Source: Pseudomonas sp. CROZ-RG-20F-R04-15 (GTDB lineage Bacteria > Pseudomonadota > Gammaproteobacteria > Pseudomonadales > Pseudomonadaceae). Taken from it: a stretch of 64,000 nucleotides of DNA. Shown here one piece after another: positions 17,132 through 27,484 of this stretch. How positions within the stretch are numbered: the first letter of the stretch is position 1; every line of letters begins with the position of its first letter. The notes beneath the pieces were generated by a model. It ran no database searches, was not told the DNA's origin, and worked only from the letters and a program-made list of their open reading frames with translations. A program made the position numbers and the translations under genes. The DNA lies in NCBI RefSeq assembly GCF_022662375.1, contig NZ_JAKNQL010000001.1, forward strand, positions 310,001-374,000, written 5' to 3'.

Positions 17132-17492
17132 CCCTCACCCCCCGCCCTCTCCCGGAGGGAGAGGGAGCCTGATCTCCATGTTTTTCAAAAATGGAGATCG
17201 ACTCGGTATTTCTGTGCAGCCTGATCTCGGTTGTTTTTCAACGCCTGAGATCGACTCGGTATTTCATTTCGGCGTAACTCGCACAGCCACCTCGGTCAGT
17301 CCACCCTCCCAGAGGGAGAGGGAGCCTGATCTCCATGGTTTTCAGAAAAGGAGATCGACTCGGTATTTCTGTGCAGCCTGATCTCGGTTGTTTTCCAACG
17401 CCTGAGATCGACTCGGTATTTCATTTCGGCGTAACTCGCACAGCCACCTCGGTCAGTCCCCTCTCCCTTTGGGAGAGGGTTAGGGTGAGGGG
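17132..17492. repeat. Intergenic repeat with two tandem 157-bp units inside the alginate operon
   Basis: The block has the same CCCTCACCC / GGGTGAGGGG ends as the elements at 249-397 and 30509-30654. Inside, a unit starting GGAGCCTGATCTCCATG occurs at about 17164 and again at 17321, a period of 157 bp, with few differences. Each unit has two copies of GAGATCGACTCGGTATTTC. It separates algL from algI, genes that I recall as closely adjacent in P. aeruginosa. Confidence 0.88.
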
Positions 17493-17500
17493 CTTTTGCT

Positions 17501-18625
17501 TCATGAGCCTTTGTTGCCCTTTTCATGCGACGGGTCGTAGACCTTGGTCAGATCCCCACCCAGGCGGAAGGTCTTGAACGGCTGCATGCCGCGCTTCTTC
17601 TCGATGACATCCGGCGCACAGGTGTAGAGCGTGCAGAACGGTTCGAGCCAGGCGAATTTCATGTCCTCTTTCAGGTCAGTCATGTCCTGTTCTTTACCGT
17701 TCTTCTTCTCGAATTCATCCGGGTCTTTCACCCCGGACAACACCCGATCACCGAGACGCTTCAGCGCACCGTTGTTCTCCTGACGCAAATCAACCCCGTT
17801 GACCTGGGCGAAACTGGCGATCATCGCCAGCGGCGGCAGGGCGTAGTTGTGATAGGCGAGGGCGCGTTGCTGGCGCTTGAGTTCGTTCGGCAGGAAGCCG
17901 TCGGCATCGACTTGATTGACGCCGACCTTGTATTCCTTCACCGCCCAATCGAACAGGTCGCGGCGGTTGGTCGCGACCGAGGTCGCCATCACCGACCAGG
18001 CAGCCCAGTACGAGTGGTTGTTGGTTTTTTCCAGCGGCAGGTTGTCCCAGTCGCTGACCACCTGATCGGCCATTTTGCTGAACCACGCCTCGATCAACTG
18101 CGCTTCCTGCTGATGCTGTGCCAGCGGATGCGAGTCGGAGAATTTCAGGCGAATGTACGAAGAGGCCATGCTGCCCAGCGCCCATTTGCGCATCGACTTG
18201 CCAGTGTGATTGAAGTCTTTCGACATCAACGCATCCGCCTTGGCCCACGCGGTCAGCCAGTTCAGCGTGCAATCGAGCTGTTCCGGACGACCGTCGCGCA
18301 TGAACTGCATCACCCGTTTTGCAGTGCCGCGTTCCAGCGTGGTGATGTCTTTGGTGGTGTCGCGAAAGGCTTTTTCCGACTGCACGTTCAGCGTTGCGCG
18401 GGCCTTGTCCGAACCTTCGTATTTGCTGCGAAATTGCAGGGGCCCGGTGTACGGCGTCGGCATGGCATCGCAGCCTTCGCTCTTGTCACCGGTCTTGAAT
18501 TTATCCACAGGCGCGAAATAGCCCTGAGGTGGACGCAGCGGCGCGGCGGCCTGCGCGGTACCGGCGAAGATCGCCAGCCCGAGCAGCGTCGGCGCTAAAA
18601 GAGTTTTCAGTTTCGAGTTTCGCAT
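17501..18625 (-). CDS. algL: Alginate lyase AlgL (mannuronate-specific)
   Basis: A 374-residue periplasmic polysaccharide lyase family 5 enzyme that degrades alginate left in the periplasm. The signal peptide (about residues 1-27) ends GTAQA. The active-site motif NNHSYW is at 202-207 (His204), and ALAYHNY carries the conserved tyrosine near 258. The frame begins at 18637 overlapping the algX stop, but GAGG in front of the ATG at 18625 ([10 protein letters not shown]) makes that the better start. The C terminus ends in a charged tail, HEKGNKGS. Confidence 0.96.
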   Translation of the reverse strand: MRNSKLKTLLAPTLLGLAIFAGTAQAAAPLRPPQGYFAPVDKFKTGDKSEGCDAMPTPYTGPLQFRSKYEGSDKARATLNVQSEKAFRDTTKDITTLERGTAKRVMQFMRDGRPEQLDCTLNWLTAWAKADALMSKDFNHTGKSMRKWALGSMASSYIRLKFSDSHPLAQHQQEAQLIEAWFSKMADQVVSDWDNLPLEKTNNHSYWAAWSVMATSVATNRRDLFDWAVKEYKVGVNQVDADGFLPNELKRQQRALAYHNYALPPLAMIASFAQVNGVDLRQENNGALKRLGDRVLSGVKDPDEFEKKNGKEQDMTDLKEDMKFAWLEPFCTLYTCAPDVIEKKRGMQPFKTFRLGGDLTKVYDPSHEKGNKGS

Positions 18626-18633
18626 AGCAGACC

Positions 18634-20091
18634 TCATTGCCCGACCTGAGCGGTTTGTGGCCCAGCGCCCGGGAATACGTTGCGTTTGCAGATTTTCGCT
18701 TCGACTTTCTGTGGCGCGGTGCCCGCTTCCGGGCCCTGGACTTCGACCGCCAGCAGGTTTTGCGAGGCCCAGTCTTCGTCCGTGCGCAGCTCAAAGGCGA
18801 AACGACCGTCGGTGTCGGAGGTTTCCGGTTTCTCGATCTTGATGTCCTCGTGGCGACCGTTCATGTACCAGAGGGTGGCTTGCAGGGTTTTCACCGAAGG
18901 ATCGGCGAAGCGGATGTCGACCTGATGGCTGCTGTTCTGCAGGTTCAGGTTCTTGCTGTTGACCAGCAGTTCTTGTTTGCCGCCCGGCTTGAGCGTGGTG
19001 CTCGCGGACATTTGTGCGTCTTTGCCTTCGCAGCCGTTGTCGAGAAGAGACATCATCTGGCGATAGATGGTTTCCTGGTCGAGGCGGTACAGCGGCGAGA
19101 ATTCCCATATGAGAATTTTCGGTGGAGTCTTCTGGAATTCGTCGCTGCCGAGGTACTGCAACATCGAACCTTCCAGACCACCGCCGGGGAAGGCGACGTT
19201 GAGAATGTCGGCGCCAATGGCCTCTTCGAGGAAACCGGCGAAGTTGTAGTTCTTGCCGCTGTGCGACGTACCGACGAGGGTGATTTGCGGGTTGCCGGAA
19301 TCGCCGAACAGATCGCCGTCGCCTGCTTCGCCTTTCGGCTCGGTGGTGAACTGATCCATGTACTGGATCGCGTAACTGGTGCCGCACAGCTGCCCGGCCA
19401 TGTTGTGCAGGGTGCCGGTCTTGCCCATGCGTCCGGAGCGCTTGGTCTCGAATTCACGCTTGGGAATGTCAGCGAAGGCCGGGATCTGCTTGACCTTCTC
19501 GGCGACGATTTTCGCCGTGCGCTGTGCACCGTATGGCGTCCAGTGCTGGTCGCCACGGAAGTAGAAATCGTGGGCGGGCAGGGTGTCCGGCAGCGATTCG
19601 TTGGTCAGCGGCGACAGGTCCGGCACCACGTAACCCATCTTGGCGAAACGGCCAAGCATGGTCTTGTAGTTGCCCAGCGCTTTCTCGTAATCGAACGCGG
19701 CTTTTTCCTGCGGATTGAGCTTGTTGCGGTTCACCAGGCCACGGGTCGGCTGGTAAACGATCACCAGCTCAACGCCTTTGGCCTTGAACGCATCGTGCAG
19801 TTGTTGCAGGCGTTTGTAGCCGGCCGGGCTGGTGTTGAACTCGGTGCGCAAATCTTCCTGAGTCCGGAACAACCAGTCGCCTTGCGCCTGCACCAACGTG
19901 GTGAAGTTCTGCTGATAACGCGTGGTGTAGTTCTTCGCGTCATGGGCGGCCGGGCACAGGTTGCAACACGGTTCGGCGCTGAACTTTGGCGGCGTGGCGG
20001 CGCCTTCATCGGCGCGGGCGCCGTTGCTGGCCGCGAGAATGCCCACGGTCAGGGCCGACAGGCTGAGTAATCTGATCAAGTGTGGGTGCAT
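18634..20091 (-). CDS. algX: Alginate O-acetyltransferase and export protein AlgX
   Basis: A 485-residue periplasmic protein that attaches acetyl groups to alginate and links the export complex. The signal peptide (1-27, ending ARA) is followed by a cysteine-rich start (CCNLC) and an SGNH-like domain with GDQHW (Asp181, His183) and GTSHS (Ser276). The C-terminal 130 residues are beta-rich, corresponding to the carbohydrate-binding module of the family. AGGA lies before the ATG. It is paralogous to AlgJ and lies between algG and algL. Confidence 0.97.
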   Translation of the reverse strand: MHPHLIRLLSLSALTVGILAASNGARADEGAATPPKFSAEPCCNLCPAAHDAKNYTTRYQQNFTTLVQAQGDWLFRTQEDLRTEFNTSPAGYKRLQQLHDAFKAKGVELVIVYQPTRGLVNRNKLNPQEKAAFDYEKALGNYKTMLGRFAKMGYVVPDLSPLTNESLPDTLPAHDFYFRGDQHWTPYGAQRTAKIVAEKVKQIPAFADIPKREFETKRSGRMGKTGTLHNMAGQLCGTSYAIQYMDQFTTEPKGEAGDGDLFGDSGNPQITLVGTSHSGKNYNFAGFLEEAIGADILNVAFPGGGLEGSMLQYLGSDEFQKTPPKILIWEFSPLYRLDQETIYRQMMSLLDNGCEGKDAQMSASTTLKPGGKQELLVNSKNLNLQNSSHQVDIRFADPSVKTLQATLWYMNGRHEDIKIEKPETSDTDGRFAFELRTDEDWASQNLLAVEVQGPEAGTAPQKVEAKICKRNVFPGAGPQTAQVGQ

Positions 20092-20101
20092 AAAATTATC
20101 C

Positions 20102-21688
20102 TCAGTCCTGCATTTCGGTCTGGCGTTCGACAGGGTCGATCAGCACGGCTTTCTGCTGGCGCACCAGCAGGTCGAGAATTTCATCCTGGCGCTCGCCGAG
20201 GATGCCGTTGAAGCTGATGCCGCTGGATTTGGTCGGCGCCAGCATCGACACGCGATACAGCTCGACACTCAAAGGCGAATCGATCGCCAGCGGACCGCTG
20301 CCATTGGCCGCCAGTTCACCGCCAACGACGATCAGCGACACCTGCGCATCGAACGGGTCGAGCTTGATGTCACGGTCGGTGTCGGTGAGATCTTTGATGT
20401 GGCCGTAAACACCGGTCAAACCGTTGGCCATGGCGACGTTTTCGTAGAGGCGGATGTTCACGCTGTTACGAATGCGGATGCCGTGGCGTTTGTTGCTGAT
20501 GACCTTGTTGCCCCACAGCAAATTGTCGGCGGACTCGTAGAGGGTGATGCCGTCGGTGTGGTTCTTGTAGATCTCGTTGTAGGCGATGATGTTGTTGACG
20601 CTGTTACGGTCGATCACCAGGCCCGAGAGGTGGTTGTCGAAGCTCTTGTTGTTGAAGATGAAGCTGTCGTTGACCTCACGGGAAATAATGATCCCGTGCT
20701 TCTTCTTCGTGCCGTGCACGGTGTTCTCGGCAATGATCAGGCCGTGGGAACGGTCGTGCGGGTCGATGCCGTAGACGATGTTGTCTTTGTAGGTGTTGCC
20801 CTTGACCACGAAGTCGCGGGTCTCGTAGCAGTAGAAGCCGTACCACATGTCGGAGAACTCGGAGCCGACGATCCAGCCGGTCGGCTCAGGGCGCTTGAGC
20901 ACCTTGGCCATGTTTGGCGTGTACTGGGAAATACTCACGCCGTACGACTTACTGTTGGCGTAGCCGAAACTGGCCATCTTGCTGTTGACGATGTAGGTCT
21001 CGGTGCCGCCCCAGGCGAGCAGAAACGGCCGGAATTCCTTCGGCGAACGGAAGGTCGCCGGGCCGTTGTCCTTCTCGCGCCAGCCAGTGATTTTGGTGTC
21101 ACGCACGAACAACTGGCCGTCGTTGACGAGGAACGAGCCGGCTTCTTGCGACAGGCGCAATTCCTGGGTCTGGCCGTCGATTTCGAGGATGCCTTTACGG
21201 CCAACGACGATCGGCAGCTTCGACAGGTACACGCCCGGCGAGGTCTCGCTGAAGTACTGCTTGGGCAGTTTCTGCGCCAGATCCTTGAGGTTCATGTAAC
21301 CGTCGTCGACGAAGATCGCCTGCGGGATACCGTGCTGACGCACCACCCATTCGGCCATCTTGTTGTCGCCGCCGATAAAGTCCTTCAGCGCGTCTTCCTG
21401 CATCATCCGGCGCACGCTGATCTTGCCCGGTTTGCTGCGGACGATTTTCGCCGCAGCGGCTTCGGCGGTGAAGCCGGACAGGTCGGGCAGTTTTGGCGCG
21501 GCCAGATTCAGCGCGTCGGTCGGCGCGCTGCTGACGGTGTAGGTCTTGGCCTGTTGCAGTTCTTTGGCCACGGTGGCCGGCTTGGCCGGTTGTGGCGCCG
21601 TCGGCTCCACGTTGGCGAAGGCGCCGGCGCTGGCCAGCAGCATCGCGCCGGCCAGCAGGCTGAGTGAGCCTGTCCTGTTGCTGATCAT
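20102..21688 (-). CDS. algG: Poly(beta-D-mannuronate) C5-epimerase AlgG
   Basis: A 528-residue periplasmic enzyme converting mannuronate to guluronate in the polymer, and also part of the export scaffold. A signal peptide (about 1-26, ending AFA) is followed by a right-handed parallel beta-helix made of short repeats. The catalytic motif DPHDRSH is at 309-315. The frame opens at 21715 overlapping the algE stop, but AAGGGAG before the ATG at 21688 supports the shorter form, which fits the family length. Confidence 0.97.
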   Translation of the reverse strand: MISNRTGSLSLLAGAMLLASAGAFANVEPTAPQPAKPATVAKELQQAKTYTVSSAPTDALNLAAPKLPDLSGFTAEAAAAKIVRSKPGKISVRRMMQEDALKDFIGGDNKMAEWVVRQHGIPQAIFVDDGYMNLKDLAQKLPKQYFSETSPGVYLSKLPIVVGRKGILEIDGQTQELRLSQEAGSFLVNDGQLFVRDTKITGWREKDNGPATFRSPKEFRPFLLAWGGTETYIVNSKMASFGYANSKSYGVSISQYTPNMAKVLKRPEPTGWIVGSEFSDMWYGFYCYETRDFVVKGNTYKDNIVYGIDPHDRSHGLIIAENTVHGTKKKHGIIISREVNDSFIFNNKSFDNHLSGLVIDRNSVNNIIAYNEIYKNHTDGITLYESADNLLWGNKVISNKRHGIRIRNSVNIRLYENVAMANGLTGVYGHIKDLTDTDRDIKLDPFDAQVSLIVVGGELAANGSGPLAIDSPLSVELYRVSMLAPTKSSGISFNGILGERQDEILDLLVRQQKAVLIDPVERQTEMQD

Positions 21689-21714
21689 GTCGGGCACTCC
21701 CTTGGCGGTTTGCA

Positions 21715-23196
21715 TCAGAAGCGCCAGATCACGTCGATGAACGCGCGGTGCATGTAGGAATCAACCTGTTTGCCGTAGGCATCGCCCGGTTTGAATACGC
21801 CACCACGGAAACGCACCAAGGCCGAAGGCTCGTCGATCGACTGGCTCAACGCCGCCGGTAACAGACCTTGCTTGAAGTACTTGGTGACGACCAGGTCCAT
21901 CTCCTGACCCAGGTCCTTGTTGCCGTCTTCAAGCGGCAAAGAGGTGCTGGAGAGGATCGCGCCGGTGGCGTCGTCGGTATTGTTTTCCACGGCATTGATG
22001 CCGTTGCTGCCGACTGGCTTGTTGCCGTCGACGCGCCAGAACTTGTGGTAGATCAGGCTGGCGTCGTACTCGTCGTTGACCATCCACGAACCGAACAACG
22101 TCGCAGTCTGCATGTTGTTCATTTCGCCACGGAACGCTTCACCGAAACGGTGAACACGCGAACGAGTACCGGTGTAGTTGGAGCGGTTGCTCTCCAGACC
22201 GTTCTGTTCGTAATCGGCGCTGGCGCGGGCATAGGCACCGCCGACTTGCCATTGCGGATCGAGGCGCAGACGCACACCGATGTCGGTGGCCCAACCATTG
22301 ACATCATCGCTGCGCTTGGCTTGTGCCGGGCGCGAACCGTCAGCGTTCAGCGCATTGACCGTGTCGCGGTCGCCGCTCATGCCGGTGATGCTGCCCCAGT
22401 AGTTGACGGTGTTGGTGTTGCGCCAGTTGTAGGCATCGCTGTCGGCGGTCAGGCCGAGCCAGCTGATGTCGCCGTTCTGGGTTTTATCCAGCGAGTCGCG
22501 CGGGACGCCCGGCTCGGCGTAATCGAGTTTGCCGTCATCGTGGGTGTGGTGCCCGCGAATGCCGACCCACTGGCCCGGCGTCCACTGGTAAGCGGCGTCG
22601 GCGTAGGCGTGCAGGCGATCCTTGTCTTTCGGCGCCAGCTCTTTCAAGTCGGTGCGGTATTCGCTGAAGCGTTCGGCGACACCGGCGTTGGCGCGCAACA
22701 GGGTGGTGTCGAAGGTCCAGTTCAGCGCTTCGATGTTGGTGTCGCGCCATTGGCCGTCGTCATTGCGCAGACGCTGGCGACCGAACTTGAGGATCTCGCC
22801 GGGGTAGGGCGTGAAGCCGCTGTAGCCGACCCAGAACTCGCGCATCGCCAGGTAGTTTTTCTTGGTTTCGCGATCACCGCTGTCGGTGGTTTGTGCACCG
22901 TCGGATTGTTGCAGGGTGTCGGTTTCAATGATGTCGGTCGAGGTCACGGCCTGGCCCATGGCGTAGGCGCTCCACGCGCCGCTTTCGCCGTAGACCCACG
23001 GACGCAGGTCGAGGCCGACGCCGTTGACGTCGCCGCCCTTGGCAGTGCCGAGATCACGGTCGTCTTCGGACTGGCCGGTGACTTTGACTTCGAGGCCGAA
23101 GTTCTTGGTTTGAGTCATCGCGGCCAGTGTCGGGCAAGACCAGATCAGCGCGAAGGTGAGGCCAATACCGGCCTTCACGAATGGATTCAACTTCAT
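21715..23196 (-). CDS. algE: Alginate outer-membrane porin AlgE
   Basis: A 493-residue beta-barrel through which alginate leaves the cell. The signal peptide (about 1-25, ending TLAA) is followed by alternating amphipathic strands. The last residues, FIDVIWRF, end in phenylalanine as expected for Bam-dependent barrels. Its ATG overlaps the algK stop (ATGA), indicating translational coupling to its lipoprotein partner. GAGGA stands before the start. Confidence 0.96.
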   Translation of the reverse strand: MKLNPFVKAGIGLTFALIWSCPTLAAMTQTKNFGLEVKVTGQSEDDRDLGTAKGGDVNGVGLDLRPWVYGESGAWSAYAMGQAVTSTDIIETDTLQQSDGAQTTDSGDRETKKNYLAMREFWVGYSGFTPYPGEILKFGRQRLRNDDGQWRDTNIEALNWTFDTTLLRANAGVAERFSEYRTDLKELAPKDKDRLHAYADAAYQWTPGQWVGIRGHHTHDDGKLDYAEPGVPRDSLDKTQNGDISWLGLTADSDAYNWRNTNTVNYWGSITGMSGDRDTVNALNADGSRPAQAKRSDDVNGWATDIGVRLRLDPQWQVGGAYARASADYEQNGLESNRSNYTGTRSRVHRFGEAFRGEMNNMQTATLFGSWMVNDEYDASLIYHKFWRVDGNKPVGSNGINAVENNTDDATGAILSSTSLPLEDGNKDLGQEMDLVVTKYFKQGLLPAALSQSIDEPSALVRFRGGVFKPGDAYGKQVDSYMHRAFIDVIWRF

Positions 23197-24701
23197 AATT
23201 TTTCCTCGCCGTCTTCTTCTTGCAGGGCGTGCAGTTGCAGCGTGTTCTGATTCAGAGCGCCACGGCTGGCTTGCTCTTGTTGCAGCAGACGTTGGGCTTG
23301 GGCCAGTTGCTCGGGCGGCAGTTGCGCGGCGAGGGTGGTCGCCAGCTCATCGGCTTGCGGGGTGTTTTGTGCCTTGGCCAATTGGCTGAACACGTAGGCG
23401 TTGAGCGGGTCGGGCTTGGTGCCCTTGCCTTGGGAGAACAGTTGCGCGATGGCGAAATCGGCGCTGTTCTGGCCGTTGCGCGCAGCGGTCAGCAAGTGGT
23501 CAAGCGCCTTTTGCGGATAGACCTTGCCGAGGTAGCCACGGCGGTAGATCTGCCCGAGGTAGTAGTCGGCGGCGACTTCGCGGCCAACGGCTTTCTGGAA
23601 ATGTTCTTCGGCGACTTTGGCGTCGGCCGGGACCATTTTGCCTTCGTAGTAGAGCTTGCCCAGCAACAGTTCGGCGCGCGGCTGGTCGGCGGCGCGGCCG
23701 TTGTCGAGGTACTTCATCATCTGATCGACGTCACCCAGTTCCGGGTAGTCGTAGAGCAATTGCGCGAGGGTCACCCACGACGCCGGATAGCCCGGAGCGA
23801 TTGGCTCAAGCAGCGATTGCGCGGTTTTTTCGTCGGTCTTGCCGAGGGTCGAATCGGCCAGGACGCGGGCAACAGAATCGACGCGTTGCGCGGTGACGGT
23901 GCCACGGCTGTAACCGGCTTGCAGTTGCTTGATCAGCTCGGCCTGTTGCTCTGGCTGGGCGCGTTTCTGATAGACCGTGGCCAGTTCGACGTAGCAGATG
24001 TCGGTGGTGTTGAGCGCGGCTTTGCAGATTTTTTCCACGTCATCCAGGTGCTGGTCGTAGGTGCCTTGAGTGCGATACAGCAGCACCTGCGCCAGACCCG
24101 CCTCCGGGTAGCCGGATTTGCGCCACTGATCGATCTGCTGCTGCGCGTTGATGTTCGGGAAGCTGTGCGGGTATTGCAGGTACAGCATCGCCAGCGGGAT
24201 CAACGTGTTGCCTTCGCCATTGGCGGCGGCTTTTTTCAGCAGGCTTTCGGCTTCGTGGTGCTCGGCTTCGGTGGAACCCGGTTTGGCCACCAGCAAGCGG
24301 CCGAGACGTGCCTGAGCGCGCGGCGAAACACTGGCGGCGGCGCGGTAAGTCGCTTCGGCCTGTTTCATTTGCTCAGGGTCGCGGCTGTCGACCTGGATAT
24401 CGGCGAGACCGACTTGCGCCTCGCTGTAACCGAGATCGGCCAGTTGCTGATAGTTCTGCGCGGCGGTGGCAGTGTCGCCCCGCTTGAGCGCTTCGTTGGC
24501 CAGACGCTGATCGGGCAGACCGGCGCAACCGGCCAGGCCCACCACCAATGCCAGCGAGCACACCATCAAACCCATGTGGGAGCGAGCCTGCTCGCGAAGC
24601 AGTCGACTCGGTACATCAGACAAACCGTGCTGACCCTTCCGCGAGCAGGCTCGCTCCCACAGGGTCGGCGGTGTGTTCAAGATAGGAGTAGTCACAGGCA
24701 T
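23193..24701 (-). CDS. algK: Alginate biosynthesis lipoprotein AlgK, with REP insertion near the N terminus
   Basis: An outer-membrane lipoprotein made of Sel1/TPR-like repeats that positions AlgE and binds AlgX; 502 residues if read from 24701. The repeats are visible as [34 protein letters not shown] and similar. The lipobox LAGC follows the hydrophobic [12 protein letters not shown]. Between [13 protein letters not shown] and that stretch, an 87-bp REP doublet (24575-24661) is inserted in frame, adding [19 protein letters not shown] and more. Translation may instead start at the ATG at 24575 or 24566, but no good ribosome binding site precedes them. The start is therefore uncertain. Confidence 0.93.
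   Translation of the reverse strand: MPVTTPILNTPPTLWERACSRKGQHGLSDVPSRLLREQARSHMGLMVCSLALVVGLAGCAGLPDQRLANEALKRGDTATAAQNYQQLADLGYSEAQVGLADIQVDSRDPEQMKQAEATYRAAASVSPRAQARLGRLLVAKPGSTEAEHHEAESLLKKAAANGEGNTLIPLAMLYLQYPHSFPNINAQQQIDQWRKSGYPEAGLAQVLLYRTQGTYDQHLDDVEKICKAALNTTDICYVELATVYQKRAQPEQQAELIKQLQAGYSRGTVTAQRVDSVARVLADSTLGKTDEKTAQSLLEPIAPGYPASWVTLAQLLYDYPELGDVDQMMKYLDNGRAADQPRAELLLGKLYYEGKMVPADAKVAEEHFQKAVGREVAADYYLGQIYRRGYLGKVYPQKALDHLLTAARNGQNSADFAIAQLFSQGKGTKPDPLNAYVFSQLAKAQNTPQADELATTLAAQLPPEQLAQAQRLLQQEQASRGALNQNTLQLHALQEEDGEEKL
24575..24661. repeat. REP doublet inserted in the 5' end of algK
   Basis: TGTGGGAGCGAGCCTGCTCG and its inverse 87 bp end to end, a multiple of three, so the algK frame stays open through it. 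It is the only doublet in the window that lies inside a recognised coding sequence. Confidence 0.92.
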
Positions 24702-24710
24702 GTCCTCGAC

Positions 24711-25880
24711 TTAAAGACCGGCAGCCATGGCTTTGTCGATCAGCCAGTTCAGGTTCGGGCCACGGTCGCTGTTCACTTCCACCGGGCGACCGGCGAGGTT
24801 GCTGTCGAGCGGCTCGTCTGGCTGGATCTGCACGCGGATGTCGGAGGACAGGTCGGCGCTTTTCAGGCTGGTGCTGCTGACGATCTTGCCGGTGCGGGTC
24901 TTGTCTTCGCCGGCAATCTGGAAGCTCACCGGTGTGCCCGGACGCACATCGCCGAACTGGCGATAGGAGAAGCGCGCATCAACGGTGGCCTGGGTGTTGC
25001 GCGGCACCAGTTGGAAAATCACATCGCCCTTGCTCGCGTACTGACCGTCAGCCACCAGTTGCTGGGCCACGGTGCAGTCGCACGGCGAAGTCAGGGTGCC
25101 GGTCATTTGCTTGCCGAACAGTTCTTCAACCTTGGCTGGGGACAGTTGATCTTCTTCCAGATGGCCCTTGAGCACGTCGAGCATGCTGGTACTGAAGGTC
25201 GCCAGCGGCGCGCCTTTGGCCGCAACGCCATCGGACTTGATCAGGCTTTGCACGGTGCCGTCACGCGGCATGGTGATGTTCATCCCCGGCACGCTGACCA
25301 GACCGGCCTGCGCGTGGCTGACGAAGTACATGCTGTACACCGATTTGAAAATGAAACCCGCTGCCACCAGACCGACCGCGAAGATACCGGCGCTGAACGT
25401 CACGGCCTTCAAACGACCGAACGGGGTCATGCCGGAGCCGCCGTCCTTGACCTTGCGTGCCTTGGTGAAGTTGTCGCGCTGCAGGGTCGCCAGTACTTCG
25501 CCGATGCTAACGATGTCGCCGGCCAGGTGCGAAGTGATCAAGTGGCGCAGGGTGGAAATGTCCTGCTGCTCAAGGTTCTGGAACTGGCAACCGACGCGGC
25601 CGGTCGGGCGGTCGTAGGAACGCACTTGCAGTTCAACGTCCATGGCCAGGCCGAGGTTATCGATGACGAATTGCAGACGCGCCTTGTACACCTCGCCAAT
25701 GATCAGTGGCATTTGCCCGGCGTTGAACGCCAGACCACCGGCAGACAGGTCGATGACCCGCGCTTCAACCGGTGTCCGGTCGGGACCGAAGAAGCGCAGT
25801 TTGGCCGGGATTTTCACGCGGGCGTGTTGGCGCTGGGCTTCGGATTCATGCACTACGTTGGCGTTGACGGCGGTATTCAT
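24711..25880 (-). CDS. alg44: Alginate polymerase c-di-GMP receptor subunit Alg44
   Basis: A 389-residue inner-membrane protein that activates Alg8 on binding c-di-GMP. The cytoplasmic PilZ domain (about 15-120) carries the binding residues: RQHAR (Arg17, Arg21) and DLSAGG (Asp44, Ser46). One transmembrane helix (about 155-180) leads to a periplasmic domain resembling membrane fusion proteins, with VPGMNITMPRDGTV and PCDCTVAQQ. AAGGAA precedes the ATG. It is 35 bp after alg8. Confidence 0.97.
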   Translation of the reverse strand: MNTAVNANVVHESEAQRQHARVKIPAKLRFFGPDRTPVEARVIDLSAGGLAFNAGQMPLIIGEVYKARLQFVIDNLGLAMDVELQVRSYDRPTGRVGCQFQNLEQQDISTLRHLITSHLAGDIVSIGEVLATLQRDNFTKARKVKDGGSGMTPFGRLKAVTFSAGIFAVGLVAAGFIFKSVYSMYFVSHAQAGLVSVPGMNITMPRDGTVQSLIKSDGVAAKGAPLATFSTSMLDVLKGHLEEDQLSPAKVEELFGKQMTGTLTSPCDCTVAQQLVADGQYASKGDVIFQLVPRNTQATVDARFSYRQFGDVRPGTPVSFQIAGEDKTRTGKIVSSTSLKSADLSSDIRVQIQPDEPLDSNLAGRPVEVNSDRGPNLNWLIDKAMAAGL

Positions 25881-25915
25881 GGGGGCGATTTCCTTGTTAA
25901 TTCAATAGGGGCAGG

Positions 25916-27397
25916 TCAGACCATCATCAGCAGCACGGCGACAAAAATGCTGCCGGCGGAGAAGGTCATGGTCCGAGACGACCAGGTGTTGAACCAACGT
26001 TGAAAGCTGGCGAGATCACGGGTCAGGGATGTGGGTTGGCGCGTCCAGGATTGCTGGTCGAGGCGGAAGAACACGTAGATCTTCACCAGCGCGCCAACGA
26101 TCTGGTTGTAATAGAGAATCGCTGGGTAAGCCGGGCCGATGCGGTGACCGGAGCACGACAACAGCAGGGTCAGGATCAGGCGGGTGATGCCGATCCACAG
26201 CAGGTAAACCAGGATGAACGCGGTGCCGTATTTGAAGCTGGCGATGATCGCCACGGTCAGGCCGAGCAAGGAGGTCCACATCGACACGCGCTGGTCGAAC
26301 AGCACCACCGAAGTGAACGCACCGAGGCGTTTTACACCCAGGCCCAGAGCTCGCGAGTTCTGCCGCAGGTTGTTGCCGTACCAGCGGAACATCAGTTTGC
26401 GGCTGGCCTTGATGAAGCTCTTTTCCGGCGGGTGTTCAACGGTATTGATCGCCGCATCCGGCACGTAGAAGGTGTCGTAACCGAGGCGCATCAGGCTGAA
26501 CCAGCTCGACTTGTCGTCGCCGGTCAAGAACTTGAAACGGCCCAGACGCCAGTGTTGCAGCGAGTCGCTTTCCACGTCGGCGATGAATTCCGGGTTGGTC
26601 ACCACGGTGGCGCGAAACACCGACATGCGTCCGGTCATGGTCAGCACGCGTTTGGACAGGGCCATCGAGCACATGTTGATGTGGCGCTGGGCGAAACGCA
26701 GCTTGTGCCATTCGCTCATGATGTAGCCGCCGCGCACTTCGCAGAACTCGTTGGTGGTCAGGCCGCCGACGTTGCCGAACAGCTGGAACCACGGCACGGT
26801 CTTGCGCACGGTGCCCTCGCCGAGCACGGTGTCGCCATCGATCACGGCCACCACGGCGCGGTCGTCCGGCAGGTGACGGGAGATCGCGCGGAAACCGTAG
26901 GCGAGGCCATCGCGTTTGCCGGTGCCGGGAATGCGCACGAAGTCGAGCTTCACGCGGTCCGGCGGATTCATCCGCGCCCACAGCGCCTTGACCAGCAGCT
27001 CGTCGGACATTTCGACGATCGAGCAGACCACGGTGGTCGGCAGTTCGCAGTCGATGGCTTCGCGGATCACCGAGCTGTAGACCTGCGCGGTGGTGAGCGC
27101 GTCAATACGGAAACTGGTGACCATCAGGAACACATGCGACGGGTCCGCCGCCTTGCCCAGCTTGCGCACTTTGCGGCGCAGGTGCGGGTAAACGATGTAG
27201 AGAAAAATCATGCCGCGCACAAAGTGCGTTGCACCCATCGAGTAGCGCCAGATACCCACGGCACCAATCAGGAAAATGAAGTCCTTCGACTCGGAGTCGA
27301 ATGTGGACGTGGGCAGCATCAAGGCCAGGCCCATCAGCAGACTGAGATAAAAAAGCCAGCCGGCTGATTGCAGAAAAAAATGTTTGAGCTTGCTCAT
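25916..27397 (-). CDS. alg8: Alginate polymerase glycosyltransferase Alg8
   Basis: A 493-residue inner-membrane family 2 glycosyltransferase that polymerises mannuronate from GDP-mannuronate. Hydrophobic helices lie at the N terminus ([15 protein letters not shown]) and in the C-terminal third. The cytoplasmic domain has VIDGDT, the nucleotide-sugar binding aspartates, and a later [10 protein letters not shown] segment in the position of the QxxRW motif. The ATG at 27397 (MSKLKHFF) gives the family length; 27406 is also possible. An 87-bp gap with an AAGCTGCAAG repeat separates it from algD. Confidence 0.97.
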   Translation of the reverse strand: MSKLKHFFLQSAGWLFYLSLLMGLALMLPTSTFDSESKDFIFLIGAVGIWRYSMGATHFVRGMIFLYIVYPHLRRKVRKLGKAADPSHVFLMVTSFRIDALTTAQVYSSVIREAIDCELPTTVVCSIVEMSDELLVKALWARMNPPDRVKLDFVRIPGTGKRDGLAYGFRAISRHLPDDRAVVAVIDGDTVLGEGTVRKTVPWFQLFGNVGGLTTNEFCEVRGGYIMSEWHKLRFAQRHINMCSMALSKRVLTMTGRMSVFRATVVTNPEFIADVESDSLQHWRLGRFKFLTGDDKSSWFSLMRLGYDTFYVPDAAINTVEHPPEKSFIKASRKLMFRWYGNNLRQNSRALGLGVKRLGAFTSVVLFDQRVSMWTSLLGLTVAIIASFKYGTAFILVYLLWIGITRLILTLLLSCSGHRIGPAYPAILYYNQIVGALVKIYVFFRLDQQSWTRQPTSLTRDLASFQRWFNTWSSRTMTFSAGSIFVAVLLMMV

Positions 27398-27420
27398 CAG
27401 CGTCATCCGAAGGTAAGGGA

Positions 27421-27478
27421 GGCTTCAAGCTGCAAGCTTCGAGCTGCAAGTAATGCAGCTCGGAGCTTGTCGCTTAGG
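27421..27478. repeat. AAGCTGCAAGCTTCGAGCTG-type repeat between algD and alg8
   Basis: The spacer consists of variants of AAGCTGCAAG and GAGCTGCAAG with partial inverted symmetry. Such GCTTGCAGCTTG elements are, as I recall, common between Pseudomonas genes. It lies within the operon transcript. Confidence 0.55.
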
Positions 27479-27484
27479 GCTGCA

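Noticed and set aside
17132..17492. A CRISPR array, because of repeated units
   Set aside because: There are only two 157-bp tandem units with degenerate subrepeats, no regular short spacers and no cas genes.
19961..21667. A 568-codon plus-strand open frame
   Set aside because: It is antisense to algG; composition is that of a shadow frame.
23220..26003. A 927-codon plus-strand open frame
   Set aside because: It lies opposite algK and alg44, which have clear homologues; long antisense frames are expected in GC-rich Pseudomonas genes, and its translation is rich in Gly/Val/Gln/Arg without any family motif.
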